From the NCBI GenBank assembly GCA_963921825.1, contig OY997588.1, positions 13,034,001 through 13,098,000 of the forward strand: a stretch of DNA of 64,000 bases, given 5' to 3'. Below are positions 53,273 to 64,000 of the stretch, one piece after another. The translations under genes were made by a program, and so were the position numbers. Position 1 is the first letter of the stretch, and the number at the start of each line of letters is the position of its first letter. The stretch is from Erodium maritimum. Its lineage: Eukaryota > Streptophyta > Magnoliopsida > Geraniales > Geraniaceae. The notes under the pieces are model-generated. The model made no database searches. It was not told where the DNA came from and worked only from the letters and a program-made list of their open reading frames with translations.

Positions 53273-56200
53273 TCATCGATCTCTAGAACCAGAGGTCAAT
53301 TTGCGTTTCACTGTCCGTGTCAAACTCTTGCTGAACTCTTGTGCTCTCTGACAAAAGGGATAGGAAATTAGGTCAATATACATCAGAATGTCAATAAAAT
53401 TGTGCAAAATAGAGCAACAGAAATATAAGCCACCAAATCTATCCGCCTATCTGCATGACTCATAACCACAGAGCACAAACCATGCAAGAGAAGCATTTAG
53501 CTTGGATATTATCTGGGATAAACACATCTATGGTTTCCTCCTAGGCTACCAAGCAGTACAACAGACCACAGAGAATAGCTATATGGAAGGCATGCTCCAG
53601 AATCTAGAAAATTTGAAGATCTTTAGAGATGTCAGACGAAGGTAGCCAAATATGCATTCAGTAATTTTTTAACCAGATATATGTGTATCAAGATTTGGGC
53701 TTCACTTACTTTGTTACTTATGTAGAAGCAAGAGAATAGAGAACAAAAGTTGGGGAGGTATCAATGTTAGAGCACGTACAGTGCTACGAACCGTAACGCG
53801 ACCTGCGAACTGAACCGCGTTTTAGCAGTTAACAGGTCATTGCGTTGTGGAGCGACAATTATGCGCCCCGCGAACTGCTAAAACGCGGTTTGGTTCGCAG
53901 GTCGCGATTCGCGCTCCGCTATTGCTGTTCGCGGGACGTGCGACCCGAGACGCTCGGCCATCCACGCGACGTGGGCTCGGGGAGAAAAAAAAATTCCGAC
54001 CGTTGAACGGTAAGATTTTTTTAAAATTCAATAAATCCTAATTTCTAAACCTTATAAATACCCCACAACCCTATTATCAAACCACCAACAATCCTACAAC
54101 TTCTCCCTCATATTTCTCCAATTTCACTCTCATTCCCAACTTCCTCTCACTCAAAAGCCTAGCAAAAAATGTTCGATGACGAAACTCAACGTTCGCATTC
54201 ATTGGATGAAGAACAACGTAGGGCGAACGATTTCCATTTCTCCCCCGAGGACCTAAGCAGCTTCCGCGACATGGTGAGAACTCCGCTTTCTCCCACTATA
54301 TGTAACCGGGTTCTAGCTCAAGTAATTTCAAACTCTCTATTTTTGTAATTTATTTTTGCACTTTATTTTTTGTAATTTATTTATGCACCCGTTATAAATG
54401 CTATGTTTCAACACATGTCCTGGTCAAGTCAACACAGGTCCATGTCCAGGTCCGGGTCCATTCAACCCCGGTCCAGGTCCATTCAACCCCAGTCCACGTC
54501 AATTCCACCCCAGACAAAACTACCCCTTTCCACCTCAACTACTATGGCAACAACATGTGCCCAACAACAGCGACACCCGTATGTCGTCACTGTCGTCCTC
54601 TGCTGAACCTGCCCAACAACGACCAACAACGGTGACACAACTGAGGAGAAAATGGACCGTCGAGGCGGAGAGACACCTCATAAGGAAATGACTCGAGACA
54701 TCAAAAGACCCGATTAGGGGCAACTCCCAACTAGGTAACACATTCTTGTGCACAGTTACGAATCGATACAACGAGGGAGGTTGTCACCCAAATTTCGAGT
54801 GGAAAGCGGTCAAGAACCATTGGAACACCCTTCAGGGGCGGACCAAGAGGTTCCTCGGTTTTCGAAAGCTCTCAAAGGTCGAGTACCATAGCAGATGGAG
54901 CCATGACGACCACATGAAGGCGGCGAAGAGATGTGGCGCAATATACCAGAGGCGCAAAGGGTCAAGGGTGACCCGAAACATTTCGACCTCGATCATTGGG
55001 TCGAGTTGCTTGAGAATGAGGAAAAGTTCACCGCCGAGGAAGACACGATCGCTCATGTACGGCGACAACGGTTGGATGACACTGGGACTTACAGCTCAAC
55101 CCCACCCACGGACACAGGTGAAGATAACACACCTCTCGATGGTGAGTCCCAACAAGAATGGCCAACTTCTGCTCCGACCGAGGGAGGTTCTCAAGAAAGA
55201 CCCCTTTCCCATACGACCGAGGGAGATCCTTCTCGAAGACCCCCTCCCGAAAGACCGTTGGACAAGAAGTCTTCGAAAAGGAAAGGGAAGACCCTCACCG
55301 ACTAAATGTGTGCCTTGACGGACATGGAACGAGAAAAAGCCTAGACGCAACGAATGACAACAACACTTCGTCCAATACAATGCCTTGCAGGATAAAGACA
55401 TCGCCAACTACGATGACGAACAGTTGCCGGACATGGTATGATGATGTCCCGATTGTGGGCACGAATGAAAGACCTTGATGTTCAAATGAAAAGTTTTCGA
55501 CAACAACAGCAACAATGATGTGTACGTTGGATTGTATGCTTCAACTTGTATTTGGGTTTGTATTAAAAGAGGATGAATAAAAGTTGAAGTTCATTTTTGT
55601 GTGTTAAAATTATTTATAATTAATTAATTTGTATTATTAATAAAAAAAATCAATTTCATATAATATTTAATTTTTTAATAAAGAAATTAATAAAATCAAC
55701 AAAATATCAATTCAACACCCACTCACAATCCGGGCCCCTATCTGGTTTGCACTACTGTGGAGCACGGTTTACTTCAGAACCTGCAAACCACTATTTTACA
55801 CAATCAGCATACGGTTTGATCATCCGGTTTGACCCATTGTACATGCTCTTAGGACTTGAAGTCTTGAACCCGTCTCAAGTACCCAAGTTCAAGTGTTTGA
55901 CCAGTTGAACAAACAACCTTTGGTGATTTGTGGAAAAGGAGAACTAAGGGAGCTTTATCACAACCTCCACCAACAGAATCAATTGTTCTAATATATTTCT
56001 AATTATAAAACAACTGAACTAGTATAAAGATTCTAAAAAGCCATGAAAAGTATACAACAACTTATTCACATACCTAAAGTCTCATCAAGCCATAACATGA
56101 AAATTTTATTCCTTATTGTTTGTGAAAGTTGGTAAATCAGTCTTTTAGTCCTCATATTTGCCTCGCGCAAGTATTATCCCACCAATCTTGTGCTTAGCAC

Positions 56201-58198
56201 ATAGGTCTAATGTTAGTCTTTGGGCACTATCCAACATTGCAGAAATGGCAGACACAATTCTCAACCACTGTTGATAAGATAACCTCACACTAACTAATCG
56301 GACATTATCATGGGAATCTACAAGGAAGGATCATTTCACGTAACAAGAATACCACATGTGTATAATCATATAATAAGTATGAGGTTGATGGTTTCAATCC
56401 TCATACTTAGAGTTATGGCCTGAAAGAAAACAAGATTGTATAACACAAGTGATAGAAGCAAATTATCTTTAACTCTCCCATTATGAATGCACTGAATATA
56501 ATTACCATCCACAATCACAACTGACATACCCAAACTAACCCTCCCTCAAACCTCCAAAAGAAATTTTGTGTATATATCCAGCTATGACTTTTCAAGTCCT
56601 CACCCCAAGGATATACTCACGACATTGCGGAGGGAGGCACATACAAGTACCACACAAATCTCTTGTAAAAGCTTGTTGAAACAACAAGCGCATCTGGCTT
56701 GAGACGGAGATATGGTGCATGGGAACTAGATAGCAACTTTTAGGGATAAGCATCACATTCACATATCCACAATATGGCAGTATTATTAACCACCACTACC
56801 TATTCATGTCAGTTTGACACTAGAAAGATGTTACTAATCTATCTCCTTTGCATCTATCCTACCTACAATCACCTCAGTTCCAGAACAGATTCAAATGCAT
56901 TCCTGAGAAAGGTACAGGCATGTCCTCTGACTTCTGCCAACTCGAATTCTGGTCCTACTATACATCTCTTGCTCTCTCCCCCACCATCACATGCTGAACT
57001 CCATTTCTTCAGCAAAATACTTCTGTCCACACTACAGTCTAGGTACAGAAACAAGGCTCCATTGTTTGTTCACTGACTACACGACACAGATACTCACCAT
57101 AGATCCTATGGAACTAGAGACATTATTGATGAGAAGGTTGGACATCCACTTTGGACTTTCCATAGACAGTGTAACTTCACATATCATGGCAGGGCCTTGT
57201 CTCAATCTATCCTAGTAAAAGTACTGAGAGAGATTTCTAGTAAGTTACCATCTCAACAATTTCATCCCGGATGTGAAAAGTCCGTAGGTAGCGTACCATC
57301 ACCCTTTTACATGGGCTCGTACTTGCTGGTCCCCAAGCTCTATTATTTGTTCCAATTCAAAGTGCTAACATTTGGATGCAAGTTATCGTCTTAAGTGGTT
57401 GACTACTACAGACTTGAACACCTAGTTGACTTAACTACAGTGCTGATAAACTGGGAGGAGGTTTAGGTCATCCAATTGCACACAACAGTATAAGCTACTA
57501 GACCAATTTTCCTTCCCTATCTTGTTATGGCTAAATGTTATATGAACAGCTACATTGCTGAAAACTTAGCAAAGATGTTTCAATGAAACAACACAGCTCA
57601 AATAAATAGCTTGAGTGATTCAAATCAGCTACTAAAATAGCACAATTCTCACCGTTGAATGAACAGGGGGAGGATCCATATCAATGGACCGCACCGACAT
57701 CTTGGCGATCTCAGTGACGGCAGCTTCCCTGACGCCGGGGACATCACTCGTCAAGTCCTCGTACGCGGCCTCGAAAGCCTCCTGCCAGAACCTTGGCAGC
57801 CTGATCCGGTGGCTGTTGGTGTACACATCCCACATGTGCTTCACCACCTTCTCCCTCTCCTCCATTTCCTAACCCCAACCCCACAAATTAGCCAAAAAGA
57901 ACCAAACCCAAGAAATCGCGGACACAAAAACACAAGGATTGAGAAAGAGACTAACGAGGACGTCGAGGTCATCGTGGATGGGAGGACCCATCTCGTCGGA
58001 GAAGCGATTGAGGTTTCCGGCTGACCACCGAAGAGTGACGGTGCCGGTGAACATGGACCAGAACGCGAGAAGCAAAATGGCAGCCAATGCCCAGAACTTG
58101 TATCTCCCTCTTCCGAATACACTCGAATCCGAGCTTTCCTTCCTGCTAACTGTTGAAGATCCTACTGTTGTTGACGGAAGGGAATCATCATCCTTCAT
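53273..58198 (-). CDS. DUF1195 family small membrane protein
   Basis: Three exons (58198-57956, 57868-57653, 53347-53273) give 177 aa. Both introns have GT-AG borders in phase 0, and the sum is 534 bp. The protein has a serine-rich hydrophilic start, a conserved SSVFGRGRYKFWALAAILLL followed by FWSMFTGTVTLRW, with one transmembrane span (about residues 35-54). A conserved MEEREKVVKHMWDVYTNS...RLPRFWQEAFEAAYEDL block follows, then a short basic tail ending KRKLTSGSRDR. This is the plant-specific DUF1195 family of unknown function. The third exon lies 4.3 kb away and fits the family's basic C-terminus, frame and splice sites. An upstream in-frame GTG is not used; the ATG at 58198 fits homologues. 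Confidence 0.85.
53770..55848 (+). mobile_element. PIF/Harbinger element with ORF1 only, 2.08 kb
   Basis: The ends GAGCACGTACAGTG and CATTGTACATGCTC stand between TTA duplications (53767-53769, 55849-55851). Subterminal GC-rich inverted repeats around GCGCCCCGCGAACTGCTAAA form a hairpin. It carries a decayed ORF1 (Myb/SANT-like) but no DDE nuclease ORF, so it is non-autonomous. It lies inside an intron of the DUF1195 gene, opposite to its transcription. Confidence 0.85.
54169..55305 (+). pseudogene. Harbinger ORF1 (Myb/SANT-like DNA-binding protein), broken
   Basis: A first exon-like piece starts MFDDETQRSHSLDEEQ at 54169. The main frame from 54398 has a Pro/Gly/Asn-rich linker and the SANT-type start LRRKWTVEAERHLIRK. 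After an in-frame TGA at 54689 it continues as FLCTVTNRYNEGGCHPNFEW, then AVKNHWNTLQGRTKRF, the trihelix/Myb-like core typical of PIF ORF1. A one-base shift near 54925 leads to WRNIPEAQRVKGDPKHFDLD and an acid-rich tail. In intact elements this protein works with the nuclease to bind transposon ends. Confidence 0.75.
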
Positions 58199-58270
58199 TT
58201 CGATTTTCCGGAATCTAAAACAAAAATTCTTTCCGAAAAAGCAACAACAAAATCGTTGGGTCTCGTCCAC

Positions 58271-59290
58271 AGCGAAACGGACTCAGATTTGGAATCTCAG
58301 AGTCTCGATCTGAGATGGGGACAAGAGGGACGAAACCAGAGCTTGAGCAGAGAGGAACCTATTGGATTCGGAATTCCTGGTTCCAGGAGGGGACATTTTT
58401 CGAAATATTTTATTTTTGTGGGTTGCATCTTTAAATATTTTTTAATTTGTGTCATACTATGTCACGTTGTGGATCTATCATGGCCGTTGATTTCGTTTGA
58501 ACCCCTGTATGAACGTCTCGATCTGTGCTACCGACACATTTTAATAAATATATTTGGTTTTCTCATAAAACTAGCAAGGCTGAGAAGATTGTGTCTCAGA
58601 TCACAATCATGGAATAGTCTAGTTTTAGTAAATTAAAATATTAAAATTATAGTTGAGTTTATTTTCTTGTTAAATTTAACTTTCACCGTCTTGAACGGTA
58701 AATAGAGAAAACTACAATAACATATCCGTAAACTTAACACGAGTATCTTATATATATCCTTATGTTTTTTTAACTGATACATATTCTCATTAGTTCATGT
58801 TTAACGATTACTCTCATTCCGTCAAAATCGATTAGTCTTGTGTTGTAAATTGATAAGAATACCCTCCACTATCTTCCAATATTATACAATTCTACCGTTT
58901 ATTAATCATTTTAGTTTTTTTTTGTTTTTTTTTCTAATTCTTTTTTCTATAACCAACATTAAATCAATTTATTTTTCAAAAATCAGCTTTTTAAAAGATA
59001 TTTTTATTTTAAAAACCAAGTTTTATTTAAAAATATATTTTAAAAAATCATTTATTGTGTATCTTTTAAAAAATCAGTTTTATTTTTAAAAAATAATTTT
59101 ATTATAAAAAATCGGATTTATTTTATAAAAAATCGGATTTATATATAAAAAATCAGCTTTTATTTTTAAAATTCTTTTTTTTCGAAAATCAGTTTTTCTT
59201 TTCATTATTATTTTCAAGCATTGGAGATAACGCATCGACCAGATTCGATTGAGAAGACGACAACAAGACAATGAGATAACATATCCGAGC
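58271..59290. other. upstream of DUF1195 gene; AT-rich repeat region
   Basis: The promoter of the DUF1195 gene should start here. No TATA box is clear. From 58940 on, A/T-only words dominate. Confidence 0.35.
58960..59190. repeat. imperfect AT-rich tandem repeat
   Basis: Units of about 20-30 bp built from AAAAAATCGGATTTAT and TTTTAAAAAATCAG recur about eight times with variable spacing. It looks like a local low-complexity expansion. Confidence 0.6.
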
Positions 59291-61300
59291 TACCACACAA
59301 ATGTTACGTCATCAAGGGCCCGAATCGAGAAGGACAAGGCTCTCCCAGGACCAAGTAATTCTCGGTTTTGGCTGGGTGTTGTCTCCCGAGGTGGTGGTTT
59401 GGCAAGTTTCAGTTATGTTTGAAGATCTAGTCGGTGGTGAACGAGTATTTGTGTCCTTGTGGTTAATTTGTGGTGTCGATGGACAGTGGTTGGTGTGGCT
59501 GGTGGTGGCAGCAGTTGTGCTCGCATCGTGGTGTTTGGGGGCTAGGGTTTGTCTTTTGGGCCTGATTCCAAACACAATGTTATTTTTTATTTATTTATCA
59601 GCAAAACAGTATACAAATCTCCCTCTTTTAAAAGTCTGAAAAGAGAGGACAAAGGATCTAGCTACAGAATCCTTACAAGCCAACAGGCAACACAACCAAA
59701 TCCGACACAAGATCAACCAAAAAAACCAAATACAGACCTGAGCATTGGCGTAACAGCACAACCTCAAAACAAACCCTACAAAGGCCTCAAAACCCATAAA
59801 TAACCAACATATAAGCACACACACAAAAAGCCAACATAGAGTCTAGAACTCGAATTTAGCAACCATGAAGCACATCGAAAAAAGGTCTGCAACCCAAATT
59901 TATCAACCTTGAAGCTCAAAAAAGAAAGTCGTCCAACTCTCGAATCAACCAAAACCTCACCCAAACTTATGAGGACCCTTGTATCTCATCAATGCCCAAA
60001 CTCAAAGAGATGAGGGGCACCAACACGCCGACGGTCAACACCGCAGATCGACAAAGATAAATCGGAGAAAATTCACCGAAACTCAAAACCCAAAGAAACA
60101 AATTCTTTGAAATCCAACAATGGTCAGTAGACCAAAACCACTCGTCAATGGCCAACACCAAAGGATTGATGGGCCCCCACCATCAACGGACAGGGAAACA
60201 ATGGAAATCGACAGAAATCAAAATCTAGGGATTGAACAGGGACTCTACAAACCAGTGATAAAGAAAAGACAGAAACAAGATCATTACCAACCGCGACAGC
60301 GAGGGACGAGATCTGCATCACAACGAATCTAAGAACATAAACGTTTCCCACGGTGAATATGAATCAAGTCTCCAGAAAGCCACCTTGATCGGGTCCGGAT
60401 CAAACACACTCCGGGACGAACGGTCTGCAACACCAACCGTGGGCACAATCCTCGCTCTGCCACTAAGGAACATGAAGGCGTGGCCGGAGCTACAGGGTCG
60501 CGCCAGGACGGGATGGAGAGAAATCGTAACTCCACAAACAGATATGCAATCAAGCCAAAGACTAACTCCTTGCTCCGCCTTTATGGAACTTGAAGGCGAG
60601 GCCGAAACTGCAAAGTCGTGTTAGGACGGCTTGGAGAGAAACCGAAAGAGGGTCGCCGGAGAGCACATAGCAGATCGGGCCGAAACCGAGCAGATCGGAA
60701 GTCCTCGCAGGTCCAACGAACAACACCCCACGCCGGAGTCGGGCAGCTACAACAGCTTCGTCGAAACGGGCCAACCTGTCGGCTGGCAGGTGACCCAACG
60801 GACTCCGGCGAGAATGACCGAGCAAATCCGCAACAACAGGACCAACGAGCAGGGTTCTCAGGCTCCTCAAGAACCACTCCGACGGACTGAACTCGCCATT
60901 CTACGGCGAACTGTGAAGAAGCCTAGCCGCGCCCAGAGAGAATTCTGGCCGGCGAGCCACCTTTTCCCGAGAAAACGCAACCCAACTGCAGATCTACCAC
61001 CATCCCCACCAAAACGACGGAGAAACGTGTGCCACTACTGAATCTACACTAGGACGACGCCGACGAGCACATGACGACTCCGGCGAGCTTGAGGAGGAAA
61101 GGTCGGGGCTGAGGTGGGGTGGGAGCGAGCGAGAAGAGGAAAGGGAAGGTGAGGGAGGAAATGGAGTGAAGGGGGAAGCCTCCACCGATGACTGCCTTGG
61201 CCGTAGGCCTTCGCCGTCGCCGGTGGGGGACTAGGAGAGGAGCGACGGTTGTGAGGATTTATAGGGTTTTGAAAAAACAGACGAGAGAGAAAGGTTTTCA
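59290..61300. other. GC-richer, leader-like region, possibly retroposon-derived
   Basis: From about 59575 a T-rich start (TTATTTTTTATTTATTTATC) leads into sequence that is antisense leader-like up to about 61270. This is the same style as the non-LTR-like insertions at 3112, 28009 and 43666, suggesting another minus-strand retroposon. I found no target duplication. Frames on both strands up to about 136 codons have no known domain and I do not call them genes. Confidence 0.3.
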
Positions 61301-61372
61301 ACCCATTGTAATACAATTTTTACCCAAAGTTGTTTTGTTGTCTTGTTTTGTCTTTCAATTGCTTACTGTTAT

Positions 61373-61868
61373 GGGTTAAATGTTGAAACTTATCCTTATG
61401 TATTGGTCACGAACATTATGATACCCTCATTTTCAAAATCACACTTGTGGTACCTTATCTATTGGTCACGCGATTCCATTAGGAAAAATGGACGGTAAAA
61501 TGTCATTTTTTCCATTTCGTTAGTCATATGACCTCAAGTGTCATATAATGGATGGTAAAATGCCGTTTTTTCCTTAGTTATTTGACTTTTATACATTTTA
61601 TAAGGAACATTACCATTGCACCCTCGTTGTTGTTCCTTATAAAATATATAGAGGTCAAATACTTAAGGGGAAAAAACGTCATTTTACCATCCATTATATG
61701 ACACTTGAGGTCATATGACTAACGAAATGAAAAAACGATATTTTACCATCCATTTTTCCTAACGGAATCGCGTGACCAATAGATAAAGTACCGCAAATGT
61801 GATTTTGAAAAGGGGGGTAACATAGTGTTTGTGACCAATACATAAGGGTAAGTTTCAACATTTAACCC
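61373..61868. mobile_element. Mutator-like palindromic MITE, 496 bp
   Basis: Arms of about 230 bp are near-perfect inverted copies (GGGTTAAATGTTGAAACTTA at the left and its complement at the right end), around a loop of about 23 bp near 61610. TACTGTTAT (61364-61372) and TATTGTTAT (61869-61877) form a 9-bp duplication with one mismatch. The arms are strikingly similar, so the fold would be very stable. Confidence 0.85.
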
Positions 61869-61877
61869 TATTGTTAT

Positions 61878-64000
61878 TAATTGAGCATCGAGGCTTTGTT
61901 TGCGTTCTTTTGGTTTGGACTTTCGTCCATTGTTGAATGTAAGGGTTGTACTTGAGCTGTTGGTCTTTGTTTGTCTATCGTTATGTTTGGACTATTATTC
62001 GGTTGTAATCGAGATATAACTATAAAGATTATCTTGATCCTTCTTTCGGTCCTCGAGAATTGAGTTTGTTAATATAATGTTTTGGTAATAAGAAAAAAGA
62101 TAGATAATTGAAAACCCCAAACAAGCCAACAAACTTTAAATCAAAATTACAAAAAAAAAATCCAAATAAAAACCTAGCTTTCAGCCATTAAGGCACCAAA
62201 TGATGAAAAGACCAAGGTTCACATTCCAATTGGAAAATAATTTCGCATTCAAGTGATGAAGAGACCATAGTTTCACATAATTTGGGGGGCATCTTGGTCT
62301 TTTCATTAACGTAAATGATTTTCCCGCACCTTCTCAATACCGAAGAATCTGGTGGAAAAAGGCTGTGTTTGTGATTCTCTTGTGACCAACCAGCTCAAAG
62401 TAGTATAGCGTGATGCGGATAGTGAGGAGTGAGGAAGGTTCAAAATTTGAAATGTGGAAAGGGAGAGGAGTGAAGTAAAATAAAAGAGGAGAGACAAAGT
62501 GAGGCTAAACCCTGACCAGATTGCAGCAAATGAAGGAGCATATACATTTCTGTCTCAAACGGAACTTTAACTTTCTGTCCTCCCAACCAATTTAACAAAT
62601 AAAAGGACAGTGTAAAAAAGAGCTACACCTACACGCATGCAATAATAATGTCACTTTGCTTTCTCCTTCGGATCCCAGTAACTTCAATTTTCAAACGGCC
62701 CATGCATAGGGGATAGTGTTTCATAATTAACATGCCCGTTTTGTTACTAACCTTTAGTTATTTTTCTTACTTGTATTCTATTTGGATTTGCATTCTAAAA
62801 CTATGTCTCTAGTATAAAAATGGAGCTCTGCATAGGAGGTATAATATATAACAAAACTATATGTTTATATATGGATCAAAATTCACATAATGAGAGTGAG
62901 ATAAATAGGTCAAATATATCGTATAAGGATGAATAATTTATAATTGATTTTATTAGATAAAAATACCTATCAATTTGTCATTATTGTTTTCACTTTACAT
63001 TTGACTTTGTTTATCTATCAATTTACTGTTCTTTTCACCACCACCTTTGATCTTTCATACAAAAGCTATGATCTTTTAGGATCCAATCTTGTGAAGGATA
63101 TTACATGTTTATGCTTCATTTTGTAGTGGTTGCATGCAAAGAGTGGTTGCTTTTCACTTCTTTTTTGACCAACCCAATCATGATCTCAGCTCCTTTTGAA
63201 TTCATACAAAACCTGAGAATGAGACCTTGCCTTCCCCAGCTGAATTAGACGTATAGCTCGTGACCAATACATATCGTATCTTTCTTGTCCATGCCTAGTT
63301 CAGCTCCCATTCAAATTGAGCAATGAAAATTTTCTATAATCTGCTAATTTACCGAACATTAATTTAATTCATAAAGATGGGACATGATGAATTGATAATC
63401 AGGCCGGCCTCACTTGGCAACTTAGGCAGATGCCTAAGACCTCTAAAGTGAGAAGGTTCCAATTTTTTTTTAACTTTTTATTTGAATTTAGTATTTAATT
63501 ATCCAAATACAAATAGGTTAAGCTCCAAAATACTTTAAACAAGACATTTTTATTGGCTTTGAGAATTACAAACCAACTTTAGTTTGACTTAATAATATCT
63601 AAAGTTTTTTTACGATTTTATTCTCAGTAACTCAATTAAAGCATTTTTGTTTTACAAATTTACATGCATACAAACTTGTATATGTAAATTATTAGGTTGT
63701 GATTTGCAAAACCTACCGGTTTTTCCTTTTAAATTGTTACACATCTCTTCTTAATATTTACGCTTTGTCTTTCTATTTCTATATAGCATAAAATATATAA
63801 ATATTAAAAAAATTGATACCACCTTTCATCATTATGAATTTTTTTTGGTTAAAATAGAAAGGATAAAAAAATGATAGACTTTTTATATACAAAGGTTAGA
63901 TAGTTTAATTATCGTTATCTTTTTATTTTAAAAAAATATTTAATAACCAACTTAATCGTCAAATCCATTTTGAACACAAATCTCGTTTAAAACATTAAAA
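61878..64000. other. intergenic AT-rich sequence to the window end
   Basis: I see no supported gene, RNA or transposon terminus. Short frames (62306-62497, 62944-63126) lack domains and have simple composition. Confidence 0.45.

Larger units (their letters stand above)
53348..57652 (-). other. 4.3-kb second intron of the DUF1195 gene
   Basis: The donor is ACG|GTGAGA and the acceptor is TTTTGTCAG|AGAG. Nearly half of it is a Harbinger element (53770-55848). The remaining part, about 55850-57650, is AT-rich and shows no recognised gene or element. Confidence 0.7.

Noticed and set aside
57869..58270. 133-codon version of the DUF1195 first exon
   Set aside because: It relies on a GTG start and reads through a clear splice donor; the 81-codon exon from the ATG at 58198 fits the family and the next exon.
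62306..62497. 63-codon minus-strand frame rich in Ser/Leu
   Set aside because: Simple composition, no domain, no promoter or splice context.

Overview
The window is nuclear DNA of a flowering plant, very probably a eudicot. It is AT-rich, its genes have short spliced introns, and they encode plant-specific families: BAHD acyltransferase, PERK-type receptor kinase, DUF1195, plant ANP32-like protein and an F-box protein. Most of the window is transposable element. I could not fix the order or genus from the sequence.

Six host loci are visible and all lie on the minus strand. Two tandem BAHD acyltransferase copies occupy 4.4-6.0 kb (apparently intact, 507 aa) and 10.7-13.2 kb (one nonsense codon). 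A seven-exon PERK-like proline-rich receptor kinase lies at 20.7-23.3 kb and a single-coding-exon F-box protein at 24.4-25.5 kb, the latter with a 2.2-kb 5'UTR intron. An ANP32-like acidic leucine-rich nuclear phosphoprotein lies at 39.3-41.9 kb. A three-exon DUF1195 membrane protein lies at 53.3-58.2 kb with a 4.3-kb second intron. For every spliced gene the proposed GT-AG junctions keep frame and the summed exon length is a multiple of three.

Mobile DNA fills the rest. There are relics of non-LTR elements with DUF4283/zf-CCHC_4 ORF1, endonuclease and RT/RNase H remnants (0.2-2.4, 6.4-7.9, 14.4-20.25 and 36.9-37.4 kb). Three non-LTR-like insertions without a recognisable RT have target duplications (3.1-4.2, 28.0-33.0 and 43.7-44.7 kb). 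Two ~3.1-kb TG...CA LTR-like units have perfect 5-bp duplications and different internal tandem arrays (16.3-19.4 and 28.8-31.8 kb). A nearly complete chromodomain-type Ty3/gypsy element with 0.47-kb LTRs (46.2-52.0 kb) is inactivated by four stops and one frameshift. TRIM-like copia derivatives, PIF/Harbinger elements (a 2.1-kb ORF1 carrier, a related 384-bp MITE, a 254-bp MITE and a transposase relic), a 599-bp hAT-like MITE and two ~0.49-kb palindromic Mutator-like MITEs complete the set.

The genes do not form a pathway. The biological interest lies in the duplicated acyltransferases, whose N-terminal extension resembles an organelle-targeting peptide, and in how nested elements have enlarged introns and promoters. 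Insertion order can be partly reconstructed from target-site duplications.
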